The position numbers and the translations under genes are program-made. From positions 1-6,982 of the forward strand of contig CACYEG010000036.1 of assembly GCA_902773365.1 (NCBI GenBank): DNA of 6,982 bases. The letters run 5' to 3'. Shown piece after piece: positions 1 through 6,028 of this stretch (the first letter of the stretch is position 1; every line of letters starts with the position of its first letter). The DNA comes from an uncultured Erysipelotrichaceae bacterium. GTDB taxonomy: Bacteria > Bacillota_I > Bacilli_A > RF39 > UBA660. Under the pieces are notes generated by a model. The model had not been told where the DNA came from, made no database searches, and saw nothing but the letters and a program-made list of their open reading frames with translations.

Positions 1-854
1 AAATTTATAAGCGCTATGTACAATGCAGGTGTTAGTATCGTTAAAAATAAGCAGGCATATCTTAAGAACTTTACAAATTTATCAGTTGTAAATGGATTGA
101 CAAAATCCTTTAACTTAGCGTCAAGAATTAGCATAAAAGGGGTGTTATCTATCATTATCGTAATGTAACCATCTAAAATATATCTAGAAACGAGTCCAGG
201 TTTTTCACTTTTCAATATAGTTGGAAAAACCTTATTGAGTTTTAATTCTTTTGCAACATCATATGAATCATTTATGTCTATACTTTTAAGTCTATCGACA
301 CTTTTAAGTACTTTTTTAAGTTCTTCTCTATCGACTAAACTATCTAAATAAATAACACTTATTTTAGTTTTAGTACATTTACCAGAGTCTATACTCTTTA
401 CAACAAAATCACTGGATTTTATTCTCCTTTTTAGTACTCCTAAATTTTTCTGATAGTTTTCACAAAAAGAATCTTTACTTCCGTACATAGTTGGTTCAGT
501 TTGACTTAAAGTAATACCTCTATCTATCGATGCCCTAGTCTCTACAACGTATATTTCTCTATCGAATATTACAATCGAAAAGCCGTTCTCTAAATAATAC
601 GTTATATCTTTTTTGTTATCGATTGACTTGATTTTTGGGCCACTTATCACTTCTAAAACTGAACGAATTTTTCTATCGAAAAGAGTAAATTCACTGATAT
701 TTTGTATTATATATTCATTTATTAAAGATGATTCACATAATGATTCAAAATAGAATAAATATATTGTTTCATCCTCGCTAATAGGAATATTTCTCATTAC
801 AAAGTCGTCATCGAGAGTGTATAGTTTAGTTAAATAGCTAACAATTTTATCCAT
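1..854 (-). CDS. GerA-family spore germination protein, 5' part (runs off the left edge)
   Basis: This is the N-terminal ~284 codons of a germinant-receptor A subunit (GerAA/GerKA/SpoVAF type), open to the window edge. GerA proteins sit in the inner spore membrane and help sense germinants or trigger ion release. Seen in the translation: a hydrophilic N-terminal domain; a family-like block RGITLSQTEPTMYGSKDSF, matching the usual RGI..(P)ETE..VRGPREGF; then NLGVLKRRIK, TKTKISVIYLDSL, and LDGYITIMIDNTPFMLI, matching the usual LLEGRVAILVDGTPFVL. The first membrane helix begins at LRYACLFLTILTPALYIALI, as in the family. I chose ATG at 854 because GGTGA lies 8 nt upstream; an in-frame ATG at 869 lacks a good site. 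It lies downstream of the reductase on the same strand. Family assignment is confident; A-subunit versus SpoVAF is not resolved. The C-terminal membrane half is outside the window. Confidence 0.88.
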   Translation of the reverse strand, partial: MDKIVSYLTKLYTLDDDFVMRNIPISEDETIYLFYFESLCESSLINEYIIQNISEFTLFDRKIRSVLEVISGPKIKSIDNKKDITYYLENGFSIVIFDREIYVVETRASIDRGITLSQTEPTMYGSKDSFCENYQKNLGVLKRRIKSSDFVVKSIDSGKCTKTKISVIYLDSLVDREELKKVLKSVDRLKSIDINDSYDVAKELKLNKVFPTILKSEKPGLVSRYILDGYITIMIDNTPFMLILDAKLKDFVNPFTTDKFVKFLRYACLFLTILTPALYIALIN

Positions 855-890
855 GTGATATTTCACCATTATTAGTATGTTCAGTAGTAA

Positions 891-924
891 AAAAAAAACA
901 ATAAAAAAGACACAAATTTGTCCT
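891..924 (-). terminator. Weak intrinsic terminator after the reductase gene
   Basis: On the minus strand a short stem, AGGACA / TGTCTT with loop AATTTG, overlaps the stop codon of the reductase and is followed by TTTTT, a short break and a run of ten Ts. The stem is AT-rich and includes a G-T pair, so termination may be partial and the germination gene downstream could be read through. Confidence 0.4.
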
Positions 925-1459
925 AATTGTTTAATGATTTTTTAATGGCGTCAAACATTTCATCGACTTTACTTTCGTCGAATTCTCCAAGATTTAATAC
1001 TGGATTACATATTTTTTTCATGTGTATGTCATCTACTTCTGCAAATCTTTGTATAGTTTCTGCAGCCATTGCGATATTATCTAGACTTGTTTCGCCTGAT
1101 ACATATATCGCATATTCTTTTGTGTTTTCGTCTAAGTATCCATATATAGGACAAAGGCGCTCAATGAATAACTTTAATCTGCTTGACAATAATCTACAAT
1201 AATTTGGCGAAACCCAAATTAATATGTCGCACTCCTTAACTGCAGGAATAATAGTATTTGTATAATCGTCATCGATTACGCATTTGCCAGTTTCATCGCA
1301 CTCAAAACATCCAGTACAAAATTCGATACGGTAGTCTTTAAGATTTATTAGTTTACATGGAATTGTTGAGTCATCGAGTTTTTTCTTTAAGTGAACAGAA
1401 AAAGTTGTACAATTACCTTCTTCCCTCGGACTTGAATTAACAATCAGTACTTTTTTCAT
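923..1459 (-). CDS. NAD(P)H-dependent FMN reductase / iron-sulfur flavoprotein family
   Basis: A 178-residue flavodoxin-fold oxidoreductase, a normal length for the family and probably cytosolic. The N-terminus KKVLIVNSSPREEGN is the strand plus phosphate-binding loop that holds FMN (usual form GSPR..GNT). A cysteine cluster follows at C48, C51, C54 and C60 (C-x2-C-x2-C-x5-C), the pattern of iron-sulfur flavoproteins that bind a 4Fe-4S cluster next to FMN. The block SPNYCRLLSSRLKLFIERL (about 84-102) is the second flavin-contact segment, normally SP.Y...S..LK.F.DR. The substrate cannot be told; relatives reduce quinones, azo compounds or oxygen species. ATG at 1459 has AGGAAG 7 nt upstream and its own strong promoter. 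Transcribed away from the mutase-like gene and towards the germination gene. Confidence 0.85.
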   Translation of the reverse strand: MKKVLIVNSSPREEGNCTTFSVHLKKKLDDSTIPCKLINLKDYRIEFCTGCFECDETGKCVIDDDYTNTIIPAVKECDILIWVSPNYCRLLSSRLKLFIERLCPIYGYLDENTKEYAIYVSGETSLDNIAMAAETIQRFAEVDDIHMKKICNPVLNLGEFDESKVDEMFDAIKKSLNN

Positions 1460-1481
1460 ATAAGCACTTCCTAACGCCTTA

Positions 1482-1510
1482 ATTATATCATCATATTAAT
1501 TAATAGACAA
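1482..1510 (-). promoter_or_regulatory. Promoter of the FMN reductase gene
   Basis: Minus-strand -35 TTGTCT (1505-1510), 17-bp spacer, and a perfect -10 TATAAT (1482-1487) preceded by TGa (extended -10). Predicted start near 1475, leaving a leader of about 16 nt that contains the Shine-Dalgarno. Confidence 0.7.
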
Positions 1511-1515
1511 AAATA

Positions 1516-1545
1516 TTTTCATGTTTTCGAATAATATGGTAATAT
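1516..1545 (+). promoter_or_regulatory. Promoter of the mutase-like / gltX operon
   Basis: Extended -10 TGgTAATAT (hexamer 1540-1545) with a weak -35, TTTTCA at 1516-1521 (18-bp spacer). Predicted start near 1552, directly at the ribosome binding site, so the leader would be very short. It is back to back with the reductase promoter. Confidence 0.5.
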
Positions 1546-1563
1546 ATATGCGAGGTGTTTCTC

Positions 1564-3030
1564 ATGAAAAAGATTCTTTTATTATCAATTGACGGATTGG
1601 GTTTAAGTGATAAAGAAGAAGGAAATGCAATTAGTAAAGCAAATATGCCTTTTTATAAATCATTATTTGATAAGTATCCACATTCAAATATAGTGGCATC
1701 TGGTGCTAATGTTGGATTACCTGAATCGCAGCCAGGAAATAAAGTAGTTGGATATAAGACAATTGCTGCTGGTCAAGTATTAAAGCAGAGAAGTAGTTTC
1801 ATCCATGACTTTATGGATATAGATAGTCTTGCAACTAATACTAAATTAAAATCTGCAATTGAACAAGTAAAAAAATATAATAGTACATTCCACGTTATGG
1901 GATTAATGAGCTCAGGCGGTAAAAATGCCAATATTGAAGATACAATAAAAATATTAGAATATTTAAAAGGCCAAGATATTAAAGTCGGAGTAGACTTTAT
2001 CGCCGATGGTAAAGACGTCGAGACTAAAAGCGTATTAAAATATATCGAAAAGATTACTGAAACAGGAGTTCCAATATTTACAGTGTGTGGTAGATACTAT
2101 GCAATGGATGAAGAAGGCAAACCAGATAGAACCAGAATTTATTATGATTTAGTTAGAAATGGTATTGGTCTTAAAGTTAAAGAAATTAATCTTGCTATTA
2201 AAAACTGTTATATGAGAAATATTACAGATGAATACTTACCACCAATTATAGTAGAGAAAAACTGTAATATTAAAGATAATGACGTAATATTTTGGACAAA
2301 TTACCAAAGTGATGGAGCAAGAGAAATATTGACTGCTCTAACAAATCCAGACGAAACCGAGGACTTTCAAACGAGAAATATCAAAAATTTAAAGATGCTC
2401 ATGATGTATCCGATAGACTCTAAAATTAATGCGACTGTTCTAATAAATGAGGAAGACGATATGTCTAATAGTTTAGGTTTATATTTAAATAAATTGGATA
2501 TTACTCAAGCTAGAATTGCATCAAAAGATAATTATGAATATGTAACATATTATTTCAATGGTGAAAAAAGTGAAAAGCTAACTAAGTGTTATAATGTACT
2601 TGTGGAAAGTCCAGAGGACACATCAATTCCTACTTGTATAGCAGTAACAAGACAAATCATGAAAAGTATGGAAAAAGATACAGAATTTATCTTATCATCG
2701 TTCGATGATCTTGTGAAAGACGACCACGAGAAAACTGTTGAAAAGTTGGAAGCTATAGACAAGTGCCTCGAAAAAATATTCGAGTGTGCTGATTTGAACT
2801 TCTATACAATATTTTTGACTTCACCATTTGGAAATGTCGAACAGATGTTAGACGATGATGGCAAAATCAAGACGACAAATACAACTAACGATGTTCCACT
2901 AGTAATAAATGATACAAAATTAAAACTTATTGATGGCTCTCTTAGAGACATCGCACCAACTATACTATCGTATATGGATATAAGTATTCCAGAAGAAATG
3001 AAAGATAGTAAAGTATTAATTGAAGAATAG
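1564..3030 (+). CDS. Cofactor-independent phosphoglycerate mutase-like protein, predicted catalytically dead
   Basis: A 488-residue protein collinear from end to end with 2,3-bisphosphoglycerate-independent phosphoglycerate mutase (about 510 aa), which normally interconverts 3- and 2-phosphoglycerate using two Mn ions and a phosphoserine. Fold landmarks remain: SIDGLGL, GNAISKANMP, VGLPESQPGN, GRYYAMD, TTNDVP. The catalytic set, by my alignment to the Geobacillus enzyme from memory, is lost: nucleophile Ser62 is Lys60 (GNKVVGY for GNSEVGH), His123 is Asn121, Arg153 is Lys150, Arg191 is Glu183, Arg261/Arg264 are Gln248/Gly251, Lys336 is Asn323, Asp444-His445 are Pro421-Phe422 and His462 is Asn439. 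The Asp403-x3-His407 motif is not recognisable. Asp10, Asp151 and Arg177 are kept. I chose ATG at 1564 (GAGGTG 6 nt upstream) over GTG at 1555, which lies in that site. No stop or frameshift interrupts the frame, so a non-catalytic or new role is more likely than decay. Co-directional with gltX, 10 nt apart. Confidence 0.85.
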   Translation: MKKILLLSIDGLGLSDKEEGNAISKANMPFYKSLFDKYPHSNIVASGANVGLPESQPGNKVVGYKTIAAGQVLKQRSSFIHDFMDIDSLATNTKLKSAIEQVKKYNSTFHVMGLMSSGGKNANIEDTIKILEYLKGQDIKVGVDFIADGKDVETKSVLKYIEKITETGVPIFTVCGRYYAMDEEGKPDRTRIYYDLVRNGIGLKVKEINLAIKNCYMRNITDEYLPPIIVEKNCNIKDNDVIFWTNYQSDGAREILTALTNPDETEDFQTRNIKNLKMLMMYPIDSKINATVLINEEDDMSNSLGLYLNKLDITQARIASKDNYEYVTYYFNGEKSEKLTKCYNVLVESPEDTSIPTCIAVTRQIMKSMEKDTEFILSSFDDLVKDDHEKTVEKLEAIDKCLEKIFECADLNFYTIFLTSPFGNVEQMLDDDGKIKTTNTTNDVPLVINDTKLKLIDGSLRDIAPTILSYMDISIPEEMKDSKVLIEE

Positions 3031-3040
3031 GAGTAATATC

Positions 3041-4690
3041 ATGACAAATAAAGATTTAGCAAATGCTATATTTCCGAATATAACAAAGACTATCGAAGAT
3101 TATGAAAAGATGTATCCTGAAAGGGGACTTCAGGAAGGTGCGAATGTAACGAGATTTGCTCCAAGTCCAACAGGATTTATGCATATAGGTAATTTACTAT
3201 CTGCAACGATCGACTATATTATCGCAAGAAATACTAATGGCGTATTTTTCTTAAGAAATGAGGATACCGATACAGCGAGAACTGTCGAAGGAGCAGTAGA
3301 AGCAATTAACCATATATTAAAGCACTATCACATGTTGCCAGATGAATATCAATATAAAGATGAAGTAGTTGGCGAATATGGCCCATATATTCAAAGTGAA
3401 AGAAAAGAAATATATCATGCCTTTGTAAAACACTTAATAGAAATAGGTCGTGCATATCCATGCTTTTGTACTAAAGAAGAATTAGAAGCAACTCACGATA
3501 TACAAGAAAAAAACAAATTAAGACCTGGATACCATGGAAAGTATGCAAAATGTAGAAACTTGAGTATTGATGAAGCAATAGAAAAAATCAATGCTGGTGT
3601 CGAGTATACGATCAGATTTAAATCTATGGGTAATTTCGATAAAAAATTCATGTTCGACGATTTAGTTAAGGGTAGAATTGAACTACCTGAAAATGACGAA
3701 GACTTTGTCATTATGAAATCAGGCGATTTGTTGCCAACTTATCATTTCGCGCATCTAGTAGATGACCATTTGATGCACACAACCCATGTAGTTCGTGGCG
3801 AAGAGTGGCTTCCAAGTGTACCAAAACATATAGAATTATTCCAAGCTTTCGGTTTTAAGGCGCCTAAATACATACAATACCCATTAATACTCAAAAAAGA
3901 GGGGAATACTGTAAGAAAGATAAGTAAGAGAAAAGACCCTGAATTCTTCGTATCGTACTATGAAGAAAAAGGATATCCTTACGAAGCAGTAATAGAGTCA
4001 CTTATGACTATAATCAATTCCAACTACGAGGAGTGGAGACTAGCTCACCCAGATGCAAGTTATCTAGAGTTTACTTTTAGTCCTAAAAAGATGAGTTCAT
4101 CTGGATGTTTCTACGACTTAGATAAGCTAGATAATATCTCTAAAAACATATTAAGTAAGAAGACTAAAGATGAGGTATATGATGGTTTATTAGATTGGAG
4201 TGAAAAATATGATAAAGATTTTTGTGATCTAATAAAAAAATATGCCGATTATACAAAGAGCATATTAAATATTGAGCGTGAGCAAAAGAAGCCTAGAAAA
4301 GACTATGCAATGTATTCTGAAATTAAAAATAAGATTTGGTATATGTTCGATGAATTATATGATACTTTAGAAAAGTCTTATGAATATCAATCTATAACAG
4401 ATAAGAGTGAAATAAAAAGCTTAGTAAGTGAGTACTTAGAAAAATACTATGATGAATCTGACGATAAAGATACATGGTTTAATAAAATTAAAGAGCTTGC
4501 TAGTCTACATGGATATGCCAAAGAAGTAAAAGCATATAAAGAAAATCCTAGTGATTATAAAGGACACGTAGGAGATGTTGCAACAGTATTAAGAGTTGCA
4601 ATTACTACTCAGTCGATGACTCCAGATTTATATGAAATAATGCGTCTACTAGGAAAAGATAGAATGCTTAAAAGAACTCAAAATTTATAA
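3041..4690 (+). CDS. gltX: Glutamate--tRNA ligase, long clostridial type
   Basis: A 549-residue class I aminoacyl-tRNA synthetase that charges tRNA-Glu (and possibly tRNA-Gln, if the cell uses the GatCAB route) with glutamate in the cytosol. Visible motifs: RFAPSPTGFMHIGN (38-51) carries the HIGH signature; LRNEDTDTAR (71-80) matches LR.EDTD..R; KISKR (293-297) is the KMSKS loop. Cys141, Cys143 and Cys171 resemble the C-x-C...C zinc site of some GluRS. The C-terminal ~200 residues form the anticodon-binding part. It is longer than the common ~480-residue form and looks like the ~550-residue version seen in Clostridia. ATG at 3041 has AGGAG 7 nt upstream, overlapping the TAG of the preceding gene; an upstream in-frame TTG at 3020 lies inside that gene and is not needed. 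Translational coupling with the mutase-like gene is likely. Confidence 0.95.
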   Translation: MTNKDLANAIFPNITKTIEDYEKMYPERGLQEGANVTRFAPSPTGFMHIGNLLSATIDYIIARNTNGVFFLRNEDTDTARTVEGAVEAINHILKHYHMLPDEYQYKDEVVGEYGPYIQSERKEIYHAFVKHLIEIGRAYPCFCTKEELEATHDIQEKNKLRPGYHGKYAKCRNLSIDEAIEKINAGVEYTIRFKSMGNFDKKFMFDDLVKGRIELPENDEDFVIMKSGDLLPTYHFAHLVDDHLMHTTHVVRGEEWLPSVPKHIELFQAFGFKAPKYIQYPLILKKEGNTVRKISKRKDPEFFVSYYEEKGYPYEAVIESLMTIINSNYEEWRLAHPDASYLEFTFSPKKMSSSGCFYDLDKLDNISKNILSKKTKDEVYDGLLDWSEKYDKDFCDLIKKYADYTKSILNIEREQKKPRKDYAMYSEIKNKIWYMFDELYDTLEKSYEYQSITDKSEIKSLVSEYLEKYYDESDDKDTWFNKIKELASLHGYAKEVKAYKENPSDYKGHVGDVATVLRVAITTQSMTPDLYEIMRLLGKDRMLKRTQNL

Positions 4691-4719
4691 TATGTATAAA
4701 CTAGCCTAATAGGGCCATA

Positions 4720-4743
4720 CTAATCCTAGAAAGAAAGGATTAG
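4720..4743 (+). promoter_or_regulatory. Hairpin enclosing the DUF378 ribosome binding site
   Basis: A perfect 8-bp stem, CTAATCCT (4720-4727) with AGGATTAG (4736-4743), and an 8-nt A-rich loop. The Shine-Dalgarno AAAGGA (4734-4739) lies in the loop and the 3' arm, so the hairpin would hide it from the ribosome. The start codon at 4748 is 4 nt past the stem. Confidence 0.55.
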
Positions 4744-4747
4744 CAAA

Positions 4748-4948
4748 ATGATGGAAACACTACAAAAAGTTTGTTTAGTGCTCACTATAATTGGTGCTGT
4801 TAACTGGGGACTTATCGGTTTATTAGATTTCAATTTAGTAGAAGCACTATTTGGAGAAGCAACTGCACTTACTAGACTAGTTTATTCACTTGTTGGTGTA
4901 ACAGGACTAGTAAATATCGGTTTATTCTTCATGCATCAAGAACCATAG
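4748..4948 (+). CDS. DUF378 family small membrane protein
   Basis: A 66-residue protein of the DUF378 (YuzA-like) family; its function is not known. Two hydrophobic helices are visible at about 5-26 and 43-62, joined by the segment DFNLVEALFGEATALTR. The block GAVNWGLIGLLDFNLV plus RLVYSLVGVTGL is the family signature. The length is typical. ATG at 4748 is 8 nt after AAAGGA; a second ATG directly follows and would shorten it by one residue. It starts 57 nt after gltX with no terminator between them, so it may be the last gene of that transcript; a TATAAT at 4686-4691 lacks a convincing -35. Confidence 0.85.
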   Translation: MMETLQKVCLVLTIIGAVNWGLIGLLDFNLVEALFGEATALTRLVYSLVGVTGLVNIGLFFMHQEP

Positions 4949-4952
4949 ATTT

Positions 4953-4981
4953 TTGACATTTAAAACTTTAAGTGTTAAAAT
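4953..4981 (+). promoter_or_regulatory. Near-consensus promoter upstream of the tRNA
   Basis: Perfect -35 TTGACA (4953-4958), 17-bp spacer, -10 TAAAAT (4976-4981) preceded by TGt. It is the best promoter in the window. The predicted start is near 4988. It begins only 4 nt after the DUF378 stop codon, and a terminator-like hairpin lies between it and the tRNA. Confidence 0.75.
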
Positions 4982-5002
4982 TCTGGTATCGATGCAGAGT
5001 GT

Positions 5003-5031
5003 AATAACACAAGCATTTGTGTTATTTTTTT
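5003..5031 (+). terminator. Intrinsic terminator-like hairpin just before the tRNA
   Basis: A perfect 9-bp stem, AATAACACA (5003-5011) with TGTGTTATT (5018-5026), loop AGCATT, followed by Ts up to 5031. It can end the gltX-DUF378 transcript. The tRNA begins at 5032 with no spacer, so any transcript from the 4953 promoter must pass this hairpin. Confidence 0.7.
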
Positions 5032-5108
5032 GTTCCCGTAGCTCAATTGGATAGAGTGATTCCCTCCGAAGGAATAGGTTAAGAGTTCAAATCTCTTCGG
5101 GGACACCA
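5032..5108 (+). tRNA. tRNA-Arg (anticodon CCG)
   Basis: A complete 77-nt cloverleaf. Acceptor stem GTTCCCG pairs with CGGGGAC (one T-G pair). The D arm is GCTC / GAGT with a GGA in the loop, supplying A20, an arginine identity base. Anticodon stem ATTCC / GGAAT has loop CTCCGAA, anticodon CCG at 5066-5068. The T arm is AAGAG / CTCTT with loop TTCAAAT. The discriminator is A, and CCA is encoded. It reads CGG codons as arginine. The G1-C72 pair and A20 argue against a glutamine identity. Confidence 0.95.
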
Positions 5109-5110
5109 AT

Positions 5111-5140
5111 AAAAAAGTGAAGTTGTAATAACTTCTTTTT
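5111..5140 (+). terminator. Intrinsic terminator after tRNA-Arg (repeat copy 1)
   Basis: Stem GAAGTT (5119-5124) with AACTTC (5130-5135), loop GTAAT, preceded by six As and followed by five Ts. It can work on both strands. The same hairpin recurs after the methyltransferase gene. Confidence 0.65.
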
Positions 5141-5164
5141 ATATTGTTATGTATTTTATCAAGA
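5113..5164 (+). repeat. Direct repeat flanking the methyltransferase, copy 1
   Basis: The first 23 bases (5113-5135) are identical to 5878-5900. The similarity continues through the T run, ATATTGTTATGTATTT (13 of 16 matching) and CAAG. The two copies are 765 bp apart. Confidence 0.7.
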
Positions 5165-5186
5165 AAAGATAGATTATAAAAAAAAT

Positions 5187-5215
5187 ATTACAATAATACT
5201 GAATTGTGTTACAAT
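5187..5215 (+). promoter_or_regulatory. Promoter of the methyltransferase gene
   Basis: -35 ATTACA (5187-5192), 17-bp spacer, -10 TACAAT (5210-5215) preceded by TGt. The predicted start is near 5222. The -10 covers an in-frame TTG at 5204, which argues against that TTG as start codon. Confidence 0.6.
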
Positions 5216-5230
5216 TTAATTGGTGAAAAT

Positions 5231-5875
5231 ATGAGTAACGTGGGAGCAGAAATTAAAAACATATATAACGAAATCGCAGAAAAATATGATGCAGCTTTAT
5301 GGTATGATATGCCATATAATAAATATATGGACTTATTTGTCAGCTATTTATGTGGTAAAGATGTACTTGATTTAGGATGTGCAATGGGAAGCTTTACAAG
5401 GTATATTGCGGATAAGGGATATAATGTCGATGGTATTGATTTTTCTCATAAATTGATAGAAATCGCTAAAAGAAAAGTTAAAAATGTAAACTTTAGTGAA
5501 ATGGATATGCTGGATTTAAAGTTAAATAAAAAATATGATGGTATTATGTCAATTAACTCAATAATACACATTGAGAAAAAACATGTGCCGAAATTACTGA
5601 CAGATATTAATACATATTTAAAACCTGATGGTATATTTTTTGTTATATTACAAGAAGGAAACGGGGAAAAATACATCGTTGAGCCACTTGACACAAGAAT
5701 AAAAGAGTTTGTTAACTTCTACAATACAGATGAAATTGAAACGCTTCTCAAAAAAAACGGCTTTGAAATAATTTATAAAGAAAGAATAAGAGATGAAGCA
5801 GAGTTTGAACTAGGTAATGATCAACTAGTATATATTATGAGAAAGATTACTGATAAAGAGAAACATATGGCATAA
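5231..5875 (+). CDS. Class I SAM-dependent methyltransferase
   Basis: A 214-residue Rossmann-fold methyltransferase that uses S-adenosylmethionine; the acceptor cannot be told. Motif I VLDLGCAMGSFT (45-56) is the SAM-binding glycine loop. The acidic strand end is VDGIDFS (67-72, Asp70 for the ribose). MDMLDL (91-96) is the adenine-side motif, IMSINSIIHI (105-114) the motif IV region, and LKPDGIFFVIL (130-140) a late core strand. The N-terminal helix with IYNEIAEKYD resembles small-molecule methyltransferases of the UbiE/Tellurite-resistance-like group. I chose ATG at 5231, with a weak GGTGA 4 nt upstream. Its own promoter and terminator make it monocistronic. It sits between two copies of one terminator-bearing repeat directly after a tRNA, which suggests insertion as a cassette. 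Confidence 0.88.
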   Translation: MSNVGAEIKNIYNEIAEKYDAALWYDMPYNKYMDLFVSYLCGKDVLDLGCAMGSFTRYIADKGYNVDGIDFSHKLIEIAKRKVKNVNFSEMDMLDLKLNKKYDGIMSINSIIHIEKKHVPKLLTDINTYLKPDGIFFVILQEGNGEKYIVEPLDTRIKEFVNFYNTDEIETLLKKNGFEIIYKERIRDEAEFELGNDQLVYIMRKITDKEKHMA

Positions 5876-5877
5876 TT

Positions 5878-5906
5878 AAAAGTGAAGTTGTAATAACTTC
5901 TTTTTT
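5878..5906 (+). terminator. Intrinsic terminator after the methyltransferase (repeat copy 2)
   Basis: The same GAAGTT / AACTTC stem and GTAAT loop as copy 1, preceded by four As and followed by six Ts. It starts 3 nt after the methyltransferase stop codon. Confidence 0.65.
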
Positions 5907-5928
5907 ATGCTATTATGTATTTAGCAAG
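5878..5928 (+). repeat. Direct repeat flanking the methyltransferase, copy 2
   Basis: It matches 5113-5164: 23 identical bases, then one extra T, the block ATGCTATTATGTATTT with three differences, and CAAG. It ends at the edge of the predicted antitoxin RNA promoter. Confidence 0.7.
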
Positions 5929-5945
5929 GAATACTTGCGTAAAAT
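5917..5945 (+). promoter_or_regulatory. Putative promoter of the antisense (antitoxin) RNA
   Basis: -10 TAAAAT (5940-5945) places the predicted start at about 5952, on the GGAACA of the left inverted repeat. The -35 (GTATTT at 17 bp) is poor, so the call rests mainly on position and on symmetry with the toxin promoter. Confidence 0.4.
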
Positions 5946-5983
5946 AAAAAGGAACACTCAATAATCACATGTTGGGTGTTGCC
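5942..5983 (-). terminator. Putative terminator of the toxin mRNA
   Basis: On the minus strand GGcAACAC pairs with GTGTTCC across an 18-nt loop, followed by TTTTTATTTT. The toxin transcript would then run through the whole antisense RNA region before stopping. Confidence 0.5.
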
Positions 5984-5986
5984 AAA
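5951..5986 (+). repeat. Left arm of inverted repeat bounding the toxin-antitoxin locus
   Basis: Blocks GGAACA, AATAA, GTTGGGTG (5971-5978) and GCCAAA (5981-5986) recur in the same order on the opposite strand at 6132-6161; this arm has a 6-nt insertion before GTTGGGTG. The blocks give 25 matched bases per arm. Confidence 0.8.
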
Positions 5987-5993
5987 ATGGTTT

Positions 5994-6028
5994 CACCTAA
6001 CTAATGCTTAGTTAGGTGGTTTTCTTTT
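5994..6028 (+). terminator. Strong intrinsic terminator of the antisense RNA
   Basis: A perfect 11-bp stem, CACCTAACTAA (5994-6004) with TTAGTTAGGTG (6008-6018), loop TGC, followed by a T-rich tail broken by one C. On the minus strand no T run follows, so it ends only plus-strand RNA. The tail overlaps the toxin stop codon (6027-6029). Confidence 0.75.

Larger units (their letters stand above)
5951..6028 (+). ncRNA. Putative type I antitoxin RNA (antisense to the toxin 3' UTR)
   Basis: A predicted RNA of about 78 nt, from the start inferred near 5951-5952 to the U run of the 5994-6018 hairpin. It converges on the toxin gene and is fully complementary to the toxin mRNA from its stop codon onward, the layout of TxpA/RatA and BsrG/SR4, where the antitoxin overlaps the toxin 3' end. 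Its 5' part (GGAACA...GTTGGGTG..GCCAAA) is also nearly the same as the toxin mRNA leader. The RNA is inferred from terminator, promoter and arrangement. Confidence 0.55.

Noticed and set aside
927..1202. A 91-codon open frame on the plus strand
   Set aside because: It lies wholly inside the FMN reductase gene on the other strand, has no ribosome binding site and matches no family.
3493..3711. A 72-codon open frame on the minus strand
   Set aside because: It is antisense within gltX, whose motifs are unambiguous; no translation signal.
4686..4691. TATAAT over the gltX stop codon as a DUF378 promoter
   Set aside because: No acceptable -35 at 16-18 bp; chance TATAAT is common in DNA this AT-rich.
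5446..5694. An 82-codon open frame on the minus strand
   Set aside because: It is antisense within the methyltransferase gene; no translation signal or family resemblance.
5113..5928. attL/attR of an integrated element at the tRNA
   Set aside because: The repeat lies outside the tRNA and does not duplicate its 3' end, and no integrase gene lies between the copies.
5970..6005. An 11-codon frame (ATGTTGGGT...) inside the predicted antisense RNA
   Set aside because: It has no ribosome binding site at a usable distance, and its composition gives no reason to think it is translated.
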